9,167 nt of DNA, from contig CAILAO010000154.1 in NCBI GenBank assembly GCA_903832105.1, positions 1-9,167 on the forward strand, read 5' to 3'. Under the pieces are notes generated by a model. That model was not told where the DNA came from. It was given only the letters and a program-made list of their open reading frames with translations, and searched no databases. Within the stretch, counting starts at the first letter, position 1, and each line of letters opens with the position of its first letter. Both the position numbers and the translations under genes were made by a program. Positions 1 through 7,706 of this stretch are shown here, one piece after another. Source of the stretch: an uncultured Pseudomonadota bacterium (GTDB lineage Bacteria > Bdellovibrionota_B > Oligoflexia > Oligoflexales > CAILAO01).

Positions 1-1298
1 AGCGTTTTCTCATCTTTTGCGGTGACGCGGGGATCGCTGACCTTTGCGTCCCAGTATCCAAGTTCCGCATATTTTGACCTGACTGCTTCGAGTCGATTCC
101 TGACCTCTTCGATATCAAGCGCGCTTGAAGTCTGCCAAAGCCTCGAAAAACCGAGAATATTATGCAGTTCCTCTTCAGAAAAAATAGTGACCCCTTCAAA
201 ATGAATGCCTTTGAAAAAGTATTGAATCCCAGGCTCTACACGGAAAATATAGGAAAATTCCTGAGCGGCCTTCTTCTTGATTTCTGGCGCATCGACTTTA
301 ACGTCAAGAAACCCGCGTTTTTTAAATCGGCGTTCGATTTCGGACGCCATGGCGTCAGGGCTAATGATGGTAGGATCTATATTCGTCAGCTCGTCATCAG
401 AAAAGAGATCGTCTATCAGAAGTTTTCTTGTTGGATCAATAATTTCATAGCGGATTTTTTGCCCGAGAAAACCTGTGATGGTGACCGTTGCGGAATCTGT
501 CTCCGGACTATATTGAAAGCTAGAGAACTCGGTCTTTGATTGGTTATATCCAAGCTCTTTCAACTGGTTTTTAAGTTCACCGACGGCCAAATTAACCTCT
601 TCCTCGTCACAGATTCCGCCGGGAAGAAGAGGTGGAGAGATGCTTTCCGGAAGTCGAAAGTTGATGGTCACTTTGTTGATAATGCACGGTGTTTTTTCGT
701 TGATTTTGACCGTATATCGCGCTAAACGACGCTTATTTTCGGTGTCTTCCAATTTGACTTGGAGATCGATTTCGGGATGGTAAAACCCCCTCTTTTTGAG
801 ATATACCATCATCTCCGACCTGACTTTGCCTTGGATCTCAGGAGTTTCGGGTTGATTGAGAAACTTTGATACAGTTGTGTAAAGAGGCGATCTGAGAAAC
901 CTCGGAACGCCAACTAGTTCGATATCCACCAAGACTGTCGGGCTGGCAGAATTTAGGGTCCATATTCCATCAACCTTATTGAATTCAAGTTTTAGTGAAC
1001 CATGTTCTTTTTGAATAGCGCTTAAAATACCGGCACGATCCAAAGCGGTATTAGCAGACGGAAACCTTTCACGAATCCTTTCTTCCAATGCTTTGGGGAT
1101 AAGGCCTTCTTGAATGGTCCACGAGGCTTCATCTGCGGGTTCTGCGTAGGATGAGGCGGCTTGGACTAACATAGCTGGAATAACGATGGGAGAAAAGAGG
1201 AAAAATGCAAGAGCTTCATTCAAAAGCAAATCTAAAACGAAGATCAGCACCCAATTCAGCCGGTGTTTGAATTCTCTGCTGGATGACCTCGTTTTCAT
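1..1298 (-). CDS. Omp85-superfamily (TamA/BamA-like) outer-membrane protein, POTRA half only; 3' end beyond window
   Basis: An open frame runs from ATG at 1298 to the left edge, about 432 codons, with no stop. It starts with a basic stretch (MKTRSSREFKHR), then a long hydrophobic segment (about residues 13-48) ending in AASSYA before EPADE, which reads as an export signal. The periplasmic part then shows four POTRA-like repeats. Each carries the helix-turn-strand signature: KKRGFYHPEI (about 168-176), LKELGYNQSKTE (about 245-256), FKKRGFLDVKVD (about 324-335) and YAELGYWDAKVS (about 409-420). Residues about 57-115 may be a further degenerate unit. In this superfamily POTRAs precede a C-terminal 16-strand barrel, which would lie left of the window. 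The start overlaps the end of tamB by 83 nt. I chose it because it has a purine-rich RBS (GGGGAAAA) and a positively charged N-terminus. GTG at about 1256, TTG at about 1226 or a later ATG would give shorter, uncharged leaders. Pairing with tamB suggests TamA, but TamA normally has three POTRAs, so a BamA-like or distinct Omp85 is possible. Confidence 0.85.
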   Translation of the reverse strand, partial: MKTRSSSREFKHRLNWVLIFVLDLLLNEALAFFLFSPIVIPAMLVQAASSYAEPADEASWTIQEGLIPKALEERIRERFPSANTALDRAGILSAIQKEHGSLKLEFNKVDGIWTLNSASPTVLVDIELVGVPRFLRSPLYTTVSKFLNQPETPEIQGKVRSEMMVYLKKRGFYHPEIDLQVKLEDTENKRRLARYTVKINEKTPCIINKVTINFRLPESISPPLLPGGICDEEEVNLAVGELKNQLKELGYNQSKTEFSSFQYSPETDSATVTITGFLGQKIRYEIIDPTRKLLIDDLFSDDELTNIDPTIISPDAMASEIERRFKKRGFLDVKVDAPEIKKKAAQEFSYIFRVEPGIQYFFKGIHFEGVTIFSEEELHNILGFSRLWQTSSALDIEEVRNRLEAVRSKYAELGYWDAKVSDPRVTAKDEKT

Positions 1299-4200
1299 TT
1301 TGCTTTTCCCCGACCAGTTCTAGGGAAATGCTATCATGAACAGAGTATTCTGACGAGACTTTCCATGAGGATTGGCTGTCTGTACTAACCGTCGCAGTGA
1401 GGCGGTCACTCAGATGAACCGGAACGTTAAAACGCGGAACCGGTAGACCGCTTTCCTGTGAGGGATAAGTGTCGATGTAAACCTGCCGAACGACTTTCTG
1501 CCCCGAAAGATCGATGATCCGCTCGATGGGTTGCTCAAGTTGGCTGACCAGAATATTGGCAGCCTCTGCCTCCATTGTTTTTCGGGTAGTACCTACGGCT
1601 TTGTCAGTGTCAGGAAGGGTTTCGCTTGAAAGAAGGAAGAGGATATCGGTCGTGGTAATTGGAGATCCATCTTCCCTGGACGACGGAAAAACTGAGAAGT
1701 CGATTGTTGGATTTGAGGCTCGCCCCCTGATTGCCACCTTGACGGTATAAATGCCCTTGTTTGAGTTCACCTTGCTCTCGGCTTCGATATCAAGGCTCGG
1801 GTCTGGTTTGACTGGATTGTCGAAGGTTATAAGACCGCTTGTGACGCGAAAGTCCTGCTTATAGTTAAATTTTCCGCGGACAATTTCTATTTGACCGTTG
1901 ACGATCGGGTTGATGTCATCGCCTGATATGGTGAGGTTTGGGGAAAGGACCGCTTGAATATTTCTGTTGTTTATATGAATCGACTCGTTACCGATAATCT
2001 TCATGTCAAAGACGAGACTTGGCTCCTCACTGCTGGCGGCCGCGGAAAACGAATGTCCCCGTAGCGCGTTAATGATTTCCTGTTTGATATCGAATTCTCG
2101 GGTGGCATTGGCTTTCGTGATCTCTATCTCTCCTGAGACTTGGTAGGGAAGGCTTGCGCCGGAAATTGTGATGTTTCCAGAAAGAACGCTGTCAAAACTC
2201 TTGAAAATTGCAAAGGGGTAGATCACCAGGGCGTTCTTAAAGTTAAGTGCAAGGTTTGAGCCGTCGGTGCCCTTACCGGCAAGGTCCAGAGTTCCATTTG
2301 CATTGATAGTACCGCCGCCCTTTTCGGCCGAGAAAGATGTGATAAAAAGCTTACCGTTAACGATATCAGCTTTGAGTTTGATGCTTTGTAGGGGCGGCCT
2401 AAGATCAGCTATTCCGAGAGAGACGGGCTCCCAGGAAGACGCAATGAGTGGATTTTGCTCAAGGTCTGACATGGAAACGGCAAATTTAGGTTGTTCGACC
2501 GAACCCGATATTAGGCCGTCAAAGCGAATCTTGCCCGAGGCGCTCTCGATCTGAGGAAGAAATTTCCTCGCCAGCTTCAAATCGATGTCGCCCGTGAAGT
2601 TGATGCCAAGTTTATTGGGTGGCATGTTGTCGGCTGTCGTGATTTTTACGTTGAGATAATCACCTCCCAGTTTAAGAGGTTTCTTTTCAAGAAAATCCGC
2701 GCGCGTTCCGTCAAAAATAACGGTCGTGCTTTGTTCTTGCTTGATAGAAAGCTGCTCGGGAAGTCCATTAACATCATGAAAAAACTTTAGATTAAGATCT
2801 TCAAAGGTGAGACTGCCTTTCGAGTGCCACCAATCTAAAAAGTCGCCTTGCATCTGCCAGTCTGCGGTTAAATCAACAAAGTTGCGCGGATCAGAAGAAA
2901 AGAACGATGTTGCAATCGGTCTGATATCAAGTTCCTTACAGGAGATGTACCATGCGTAGGGAATTTTTTTATCTTGGACTTCAAAAGAAAGACGCCCTTG
3001 AAGACTATTGCCAGCATGGTTGAAAACAATGTCGAATCGCGGAGCATTGATGAAAGCCTGGAATCCTATCGGAGCGAGAGGAGACTTCAATATGGAAACA
3101 CGCTTCATTTTCCCGGAGATTGTTCCCTGTAATGATTTTATTGGACCTTCGAAGCGGCCTTGGACATCGAGATGACCTTCGATTCCGATTTCTTGAAGCG
3201 TGCGTCCGGCATAGGGAATTGATTTGAGATGGTCATCCGTGGGATTCCCCGCTTTAGAAGATGTATCAAATTCTACCACTAATTTGTCGTCAAGACTAAG
3301 ACCGAGTGCCACGAAGGGATCTTCGGATGTCGATGTTTCGATTGCGTTAACATCCTTTATTCGCGTATGCCTCATAGATGCCTGAATGGCTAAGGACCCC
3401 ATGTTGGCTGTAAGCTCTTTGACTTGCCAACCAGTTCGATCGGATACGACATTCGCCGCGACCCGATCGAAGAGCCGCTCCTCTTCAAAGGAACCTGACG
3501 TCAAGATGGTGGCAGCCTTACCTTGGTAGGCAAAAGGCATGAGTAGAGGTCCCTTTATTTCAGCATCAAATCGTTCGATACCAAAAAAAAGTGGAAGCGC
3601 TTTGTCACCTTTCTCATTTTCAGCGGTTCCTCCACTTTTCCGAAAGATCTTTGCGATAGTTTCCGGCGGAATATTGACTGCGGATATTGTCGCATCTAAC
3701 AGTAGCTCATCATTAAACTCGATGCTCCCACGAGGTGATGCAAGAACTGCGTTCTGGTCTTTACTTTGCTGTTTGGGCTTTGCAACCAGGTTTTGCCAGG
3801 TGACTCCATGATCGTTCGCGATTATAGTCCCCTGGACTGTTCCAAGAGGGATGTTTTCGACTGAAACATCTTTTGCGAGCACATCGGTAATCACCGCAAT
3901 TCTGTCATACGGGCCAGTAATGTGAGTTTTTATTTCAGCGGTGCCCGTGATGGGGGTTTGCGCGTAGTATTCTGCCAGATTTAAATTGAGGCTTTCAGAC
4001 TTGATAAATAAGTTAGCTCCCTCAGAGGGACTGAATGAAAGGCCTCCCGAAAGATTGATAACAGAGGACTGATCTTCTTCATGGAAACATTTTAACTTTG
4101 TGTTGTCAAAATTGAGCCCTGTCGATGCGGCATGTAACTCGAGACTAAAGAGACAATCAGGACTTTTGGGGAACCTGGAGTGGTCGTACGAGAAGGCCGG

Positions 4201-5517
4201 AAGCACGAGACCTTTAGCCTTGCCCTCACCTCTTACCGTCATGGAAAATGGAATGCCCTGCCCCTTGACAGTGATAGTCGAATTTGAAACCGAAAAGTCG
4301 AGGAGGTCGAAAGGAATATCAAACGTTTCAAGAAGACTTCCGAGCTGGAGTCCGTCAGGTTTTACGGTGAAAGAGTATTCAATAGGTTCTTCAAATGATA
4401 GCTCGCCATAGCCTGATCCGACCTGCTGTTCTCCCATGATCGCTTGGAGGTTTTTAAAGATCATTTTTTTATCGTCGATCACAAACTCAGCTCCGCTATT
4501 AAATAGCCTAAATCCGTCAAGATATCCATCTTGGATATGGCCCTGACCTGAAATCGAAAAGGTCGGGGCTTCATCCTCTTTGAGAGGCACAATTGGGATG
4601 AAAACGTCGACGTGAGTGCTTGCTTTTGTGACACCCTTCGTGTCTCCAAGCTCTAAAAATGACCCTAGAATCGAAAGATTGGCCTCAGCGTTAAAGTCCC
4701 CAGCGATGGATATCGACTCAAAAAGACGCCTATATCCGCGTGTACGAATCTTAGCAATGATACTGCCATCGATATCGGTTCTTTCAGATACCAAACTGAA
4801 TTTTTCGACTGTGATAGCTCTGTTGTCAACAGTTCCTTTGACGGAAAGTTTTCCATTTTCAAGGAGCGAGTTTTGACCGTCAGAGACGTCCATTGTTGCC
4901 ATGTTAAGCTCAAAGGATCCATCATCCCAATGATTCAGATTCACATCGAGGTCAAGCCCAGATATCGCGAAGGACCAATTGTACGAATTTAATGGGACTT
5001 CTTCTGTCACGGGAAGATCAGCATAAATTTTGGCCTTTTCTAAGACGATTCGTTCCACCGGAAGTGGGAAATCGAGTGGCCATGTAAGTTTTTCGTCGCC
5101 ATCTAAGCGTTCTGGATTTTTTTCAGCGAAATCTTTCTTCAAAAAACCAGGAAACTCCCAGGGAACAGGCCAAGAAAGATCGAGATTACTGATCTCAAGG
5201 AGGCTCAAACGTGGTGATCCCATCAGGATGGACCACATAGAGACGCGTGCTTTGATTCTTGAACAGCTTAAGAGACTGTGTTTGAAGTCATTCGTACCGA
5301 ATAATTGAACTCCAAAGAGATCGACTCCTAAAGGTGCGAGATTCATTTTTAGAGCTTCGAAGTGGAGCACGAGGTTTGTGCGTTCCGAAAGCTTTTCATT
5401 GACGATAGTGCGGGCAATGGAATGTGTGTAAGGATTATCTAGCAGTACTTTTGTGACAAAGACACAGATAAAGATAATGCCACCAATAACGACAATTTTT
5501 TTTAACTTCTGTCTCAT
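1216..5517 (-). CDS. tamB: TamB-like translocation and assembly module protein (DUF490/AsmA-like)
   Basis: This 1433-residue protein has the TamB plan. A basic start (MRQKLKK) leads into one N-terminal membrane anchor (about residues 8-27). A very long periplasmic region rich in short alternating beta strands follows, and a C-terminal TamB (DUF490) domain fills roughly the last 350 residues. The diagnostic stretch starts near residue 1228: GLITFDNPVKPDPSLDIEA, then VAIRGRASNPTIDFS and GSPITTTDILFLLS. The chain ends in an amphipathic strand, LRFRFAFE. E. coli TamB is about 1260 residues, so this is a somewhat long member. In the family, TamB forms a hydrophobic beta-taco groove spanning the periplasm, contacts the POTRAs of TamA, and is linked to outer-membrane protein insertion and phospholipid transport. 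The next gene is an Omp85 protein, which supports this role. The ATG at 5517 has no good Shine-Dalgarno. It follows a 40-nt gap built of a tandem repeat, so translation may depend on coupling to the upstream gene. Gene order (tamB before the Omp85 gene) is the reverse of the enterobacterial tamA-tamB operon. Confidence 0.92.
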   Translation of the reverse strand: MRQKLKKIVVIGGIIFICVFVTKVLLDNPYTHSIARTIVNEKLSERTNLVLHFEALKMNLAPLGVDLFGVQLFGTNDFKHSLLSCSRIKARVSMWSILMGSPRLSLLEISNLDLSWPVPWEFPGFLKKDFAEKNPERLDGDEKLTWPLDFPLPVERIVLEKAKIYADLPVTEEVPLNSYNWSFAISGLDLDVNLNHWDDGSFELNMATMDVSDGQNSLLENGKLSVKGTVDNRAITVEKFSLVSERTDIDGSIIAKIRTRGYRRLFESISIAGDFNAEANLSILGSFLELGDTKGVTKASTHVDVFIPIVPLKEDEAPTFSISGQGHIQDGYLDGFRLFNSGAEFVIDDKKMIFKNLQAIMGEQQVGSGYGELSFEEPIEYSFTVKPDGLQLGSLLETFDIPFDLLDFSVSNSTITVKGQGIPFSMTVRGEGKAKGLVLPAFSYDHSRFPKSPDCLFSLELHAASTGLNFDNTKLKCFHEEDQSSVINLSGGLSFSPSEGANLFIKSESLNLNLAEYYAQTPITGTAEIKTHITGPYDRIAVITDVLAKDVSVENIPLGTVQGTIIANDHGVTWQNLVAKPKQQSKDQNAVLASPRGSIEFNDELLLDATISAVNIPPETIAKIFRKSGGTAENEKGDKALPLFFGIERFDAEIKGPLLMPFAYQGKAATILTSGSFEEERLFDRVAANVVSDRTGWQVKELTANMGSLAIQASMRHTRIKDVNAIETSTSEDPFVALGLSLDDKLVVEFDTSSKAGNPTDDHLKSIPYAGRTLQEIGIEGHLDVQGRFEGPIKSLQGTISGKMKRVSILKSPLAPIGFQAFINAPRFDIVFNHAGNSLQGRLSFEVQDKKIPYAWYISCKELDIRPIATSFFSSDPRNFVDLTADWQMQGDFLDWWHSKGSLTFEDLNLKFFHDVNGLPEQLSIKQEQSTTVIFDGTRADFLEKKPLKLGGDYLNVKITTADNMPPNKLGINFTGDIDLKLARKFLPQIESASGKIRFDGLISGSVEQPKFAVSMSDLEQNPLIASSWEPVSLGIADLRPPLQSIKLKADIVNGKLFITSFSAEKGGGTINANGTLDLAGKGTDGSNLALNFKNALVIYPFAIFKSFDSVLSGNITISGASLPYQVSGEIEITKANATREFDIKQEIINALRGHSFSAAASSEEPSLVFDMKIIGNESIHINNRNIQAVLSPNLTISGDDINPIVNGQIEIVRGKFNYKQDFRVTSGLITFDNPVKPDPSLDIEAESKVNSNKGIYTVKVAIRGRASNPTIDFSVFPSSREDGSPITTTDILFLLSSETLPDTDKAVGTTRKTMEAEAANILVSQLEQPIERIIDLSGQKVVRQVYIDTYPSQESGLPVPRFNVPVHLSDRLTATVSTDSQSSWKVSSEYSVHDSISLELVGEKQNENEVIQQRIQTPAELGADLRFRFAFE
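1304..1311 (-). promoter_or_regulatory. Ribosome binding site that sets the Omp85 gene start
   Basis: On the minus strand the bases GGGGAAAA lie 5 nt before the ATG at 1298, with the GGGGA core 8 nt from it. This site is inside the tamB reading frame. It is the best Shine-Dalgarno-like match near any of the candidate starts, and supports a start 83 nt upstream of the tamB stop codon rather than one after it. Confidence 0.45.
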
Positions 5518-5525
5518 GAAAATCG

Positions 5526-5557
5526 CTAAAAGATTGTTGCTCTAAAAGATTGTTGCT
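5526..5557. repeat. Perfect 16-bp tandem duplication between the ATPase gene and tamB
   Basis: The unit CTAAAAGATTGTTGCT occurs twice head to tail at 5526-5541 and 5542-5557 with no mismatch, and the next three bases (CTA) begin a third copy. On the coding strand it reads AGCAACAATCTTTTAG, so the repeat starts immediately after the TAG stop of the ATPase gene and each copy ends in another TAG. It fills 32 of the 40 nt between the stop and the tamB ATG. A replication-slippage duplication is the simplest origin. It may have lengthened the gap between genes. Confidence 0.95.
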
Positions 5558-6550
5558 CTAGTCATTCTTGAATAGTGAATTCAATCCGATCACTGGTTTT
5601 GGCGCGGAAACTTCTTGAGCGGGTACGCTCTTTTTTTCCTTCGCTTCTTTACGATTTCGGCTTTCCCTTACATCAGCTTTAAGATCCTTGAGTGTCAAAT
5701 CCCCCGTGGACATCACCGAATGGGAAATGGTTTTAACAAGATCTGCGTTAATGCTCCTGGATTTTTTGAAATAGGCTTCAATAAGGCAGTTCTCCGCGAT
5801 CGCGTTAACTTTCGTAAAAATCCCATGGCTGGCGGCAAAAATGGCTACTTTAGCCTCATGATCAAACGTATCGCGATGTAGCGAGGAACGTTCGAGCATG
5901 TGATCGACAAAGCGTGCGGTATCGCTCTCGTCTAGTGATGGCATTTCTACCTTGCAAGCTAGGCGCGCGCTTAATTCTGAAACTTGATTAAATGTGTCAA
6001 GCATCGTTGGACGCCCAAAAAGCGCAACGGAAATGTGAACCCTTGATAGCATGTGAAGATTGAATAATGTAACTAATTCCGCATAGTTTTCCGGGCTGAC
6101 TAAGTTTTCTGCCGCGTCAATGATGAGGATGAATTTTCTTTTTTCGTCAGCAATTTCATCGAAACAGCGCACGAGATCTCTAGAAAACCGTGAATCTCCG
6201 GCTAAAGTCGATGACTTTGTGGGGCGAGAACGGGTTCCTAAGAAGGTCGCCAGTTTCTCCATAAGCCAGAAATTGCCAGATCCGGATATTGAACCTGAAG
6301 GCGTAAGGAGCAGGACTTCACATTCTTCGATCGGCCAGGAGAATTTTGATTGATAGAGGAGTTTAACCAGCGTGGACTTGCCATAGCCCGAAGGTGCCGT
6401 GATCACAGTGACCGTATAGGGGTACGTCGCAAGAAGCTTAAGTCTGCCAAAAAGCGCTTCAAACCATGTGGGGCAGAAGACAGCATGAACGTCGATAAGT
6501 TTCAGAAAAACAGGCTCAGTAACATTCCAGTATTTTAGATATTCGTTCAT
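5558..6550 (-). CDS. ExeA/GspA-like P-loop ATPase with altered Walker B
   Basis: The 330-residue protein has a P-loop at residues 51-60 (TAPSGYGKST; K58, S59), a Walker B-like strand ILIIDAAENL (141-150) and an arginine-finger-like LSARLACKVEM (about 193-203). The N-terminal WNVTEPVF, the strand VALFGRPTML and the C-terminal lid (SHGIFTKVNAIAENCLIEAY, about 241-260) line up with the ExeA/GspA/MshM AAA group, whose usual motifs are LIDEAQNL and GIPRLIN. The first P-loop glycine is alanine, as in MalT-type STAND ATPases. The residue after the Walker B aspartate (D145) is alanine instead of glutamate, with an acidic residue only at E148. ExeA itself continues into a membrane segment and a peptidoglycan-binding domain. 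Here there is only a charged tail (about 281-330) ending IGLNSLFKND, so the protein is predicted cytoplasmic. Its ATG lies 7 nt after the receiver-TPR stop with a weak RBS, implying coupling. Family placement is fairly safe; the function with TamB is unknown. Confidence 0.8.
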   Translation of the reverse strand: MNEYLKYWNVTEPVFLKLIDVHAVFCPTWFEALFGRLKLLATYPYTVTVITAPSGYGKSTLVKLLYQSKFSWPIEECEVLLLTPSGSISGSGNFWLMEKLATFLGTRSRPTKSSTLAGDSRFSRDLVRCFDEIADEKRKFILIIDAAENLVSPENYAELVTLFNLHMLSRVHISVALFGRPTMLDTFNQVSELSARLACKVEMPSLDESDTARFVDHMLERSSLHRDTFDHEAKVAIFAASHGIFTKVNAIAENCLIEAYFKKSRSINADLVKTISHSVMSTGDLTLKDLKADVRESRNRKEAKEKKSVPAQEVSAPKPVIGLNSLFKND

Positions 6551-6557
6551 CGGACTT

Positions 6558-7538
6558 TTAACCTGCGGCCTTACTTAGAACGGCTTCTTCGGTATCATCC
6601 CAAGCCCGCTGAATCTTCGACAAGACACCTTGTTTAATGTTAAACGACGCTTCGGCAATGTTTTCACTTCCTTCCGACACCATGACGCGGCTGAGAAAGC
6701 TGAGTGCGGTATTTGGCATGTAACCATGTTGATGCATGACAACCAGATGCTCCATCACCTGATCCATTTCGCTCAGCATTAAGGAAGACTGAATGATGTC
6801 TGGATTGAGTGCTAGTGAATTCGGAAGACTGTTTTTTGCGCTCTGAAAAAGTTTTTGCGCAAGTTTCGGCATGGCGTGGCGCATGTAAATATCGCCGAGC
6901 GTTGTGATAGATGCCAGGTTTTTTCCGTATTGTTTAAGGCTAGCCAAAAGAAATTTTTCGGCTGTTTTAGGATCATTCTTCACCCGAAAAAAGTAGGTCG
7001 CAAAGACTTGCAGCGCGCAGTGTTTAACGGTGCTCTCTCTCTCGCAAAGAACCTTGAGAATTTTTAGTCCGCCCTCTTCATTGCCATTCATAAGCTGGTA
7101 GAGGCTCTGCCGTAACAAAAAGAAAGGAGGAGTTTCCCAACGTTTGAATAGATCGAGAAGTTTCGGGAGAAATTTTGCGGGAGTCAATGGCTTATCGACA
7201 ATCTCCGGTTGGTTCATTCTCTGCAGCGCGAGGGTGTCGGAATAGTTTTGTTCCGAGAGGAACGTCAATACAGGCATCGCGCAAGTGAAGGGGGTAGACA
7301 TAAGTTGTCTAAGAACACTAAAAGCGGGTACTTCGCTGCTATCATCGACAATGACAAGAAAGGCCTCTCCGTTCACAATCGCCGTAATAGCATCCTGTAT
7401 GACCGTCGTTGTCATGGCTATCCGCCAGTTGTAGTTACGGAGAAGTTCTTTTAGAATCATATACATGTTGGGGATGTCGCTGATGACGACCGCAGATTGC
7501 TTTGGCCAGCTATTTTTTTGTCTTGCTCCAAAACTCAT
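6558..7538 (-). CDS. Receiver-like domain protein with C-terminal TPR-like helices
   Basis: The 326-residue protein has a CheY-like fold pattern in residues about 15-133. Strand 1 is AVVISD (15-21), the putative phospho-acceptor is in LVIVDDSSEV (61-70, D65 or D66), the Thr/Ser site is VLTFLSE (90-96, T92), and the conserved lysine-proline is in VDKPLTP (114-120, K116). The usual acidic pair after strand 1 is reduced to S20-D21. The loop after D65 is about one residue shorter than usual and lacks the typical MPxxDG motif. Phosphorylation is therefore uncertain. Residues about 140-310 are helical and TPR-like (for example AEKFLLASLKQYGKNLASITTLGDIYMRHAMP read in two halves at about 193-224), suggesting a protein-binding scaffold. 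There is no output DNA-binding domain. It is first in the operon, 7 nt upstream of the ATPase gene, so it is a good candidate partner or regulator of that ATPase. The ATG at 7538 follows GAGGT with a long 12-nt spacing. The exact role is unknown. Confidence 0.75.
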   Translation of the reverse strand: MSFGARQKNSWPKQSAVVISDIPNMYMILKELLRNYNWRIAMTTTVIQDAITAIVNGEAFLVIVDDSSEVPAFSVLRQLMSTPFTCAMPVLTFLSEQNYSDTLALQRMNQPEIVDKPLTPAKFLPKLLDLFKRWETPPFFLLRQSLYQLMNGNEEGGLKILKVLCERESTVKHCALQVFATYFFRVKNDPKTAEKFLLASLKQYGKNLASITTLGDIYMRHAMPKLAQKLFQSAKNSLPNSLALNPDIIQSSLMLSEMDQVMEHLVVMHQHGYMPNTALSFLSRVMVSEGSENIAEASFNIKQGVLSKIQRAWDDTEEAVLSKAAG

Positions 7539-7581
7539 TGAGTGAGATTTACCTCGTAGGTTGGGGCTTTTAAAACATTTG

Positions 7582-7591
7582 TATACGTATA
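7582..7591. promoter_or_regulatory. Perfect 10-bp palindrome in the divergent promoter region
   Basis: TATACGTATA is an exact palindrome 44 nt upstream of the operon's first start codon and 30 nt from the -35 box facing the other way. A weak extended -10 (TGTTATCCT, 7591-7599, minus strand) abuts it and is the only candidate I see for the operon promoter, without a good -35. The palindrome could be an operator or chance in AT-rich DNA. Confidence 0.25.
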
Positions 7592-7620
7592 GGATAACAT
7601 AAATATGGGAGCGTTCTCTA

Positions 7621-7650
7621 TTGACAGGAATTCCTTTGCGCAGATAAGAT
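7621..7650 (+). promoter_or_regulatory. Sigma-70-type promoter for the YkgJ-family gene
   Basis: A perfect -35 box TTGACA (7621-7626) is followed by GATAAG at 7643-7648 (spacer 16) or TAAGAT at 7645-7650 (spacer 18); each -10 matches 4 of 6 consensus positions. Transcription would start near 7655-7660, leaving about 50 nt of leader before the ATG at 7707. A GGAATTCC palindrome (7627-7634) lies in the spacer just after the -35 box. Confidence 0.55.
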
Positions 7651-7706
7651 GTTGTGTTTTTTTGGAAAAGTGAGAGATTTTATACTTCTTTAAGGTTGGA
7701 CGAAAA

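Noticed and set aside
162..725. Plus-strand frames at 162-539 and 540-725
   Set aside because: They are antisense shadows of the Omp85 reading frame, which has consistent POTRA signatures across the whole stretch.
4665..4925. Minus-strand 86-codon frame inside tamB
   Set aside because: A shifted frame within a long intact TamB-like gene, with no independent support.
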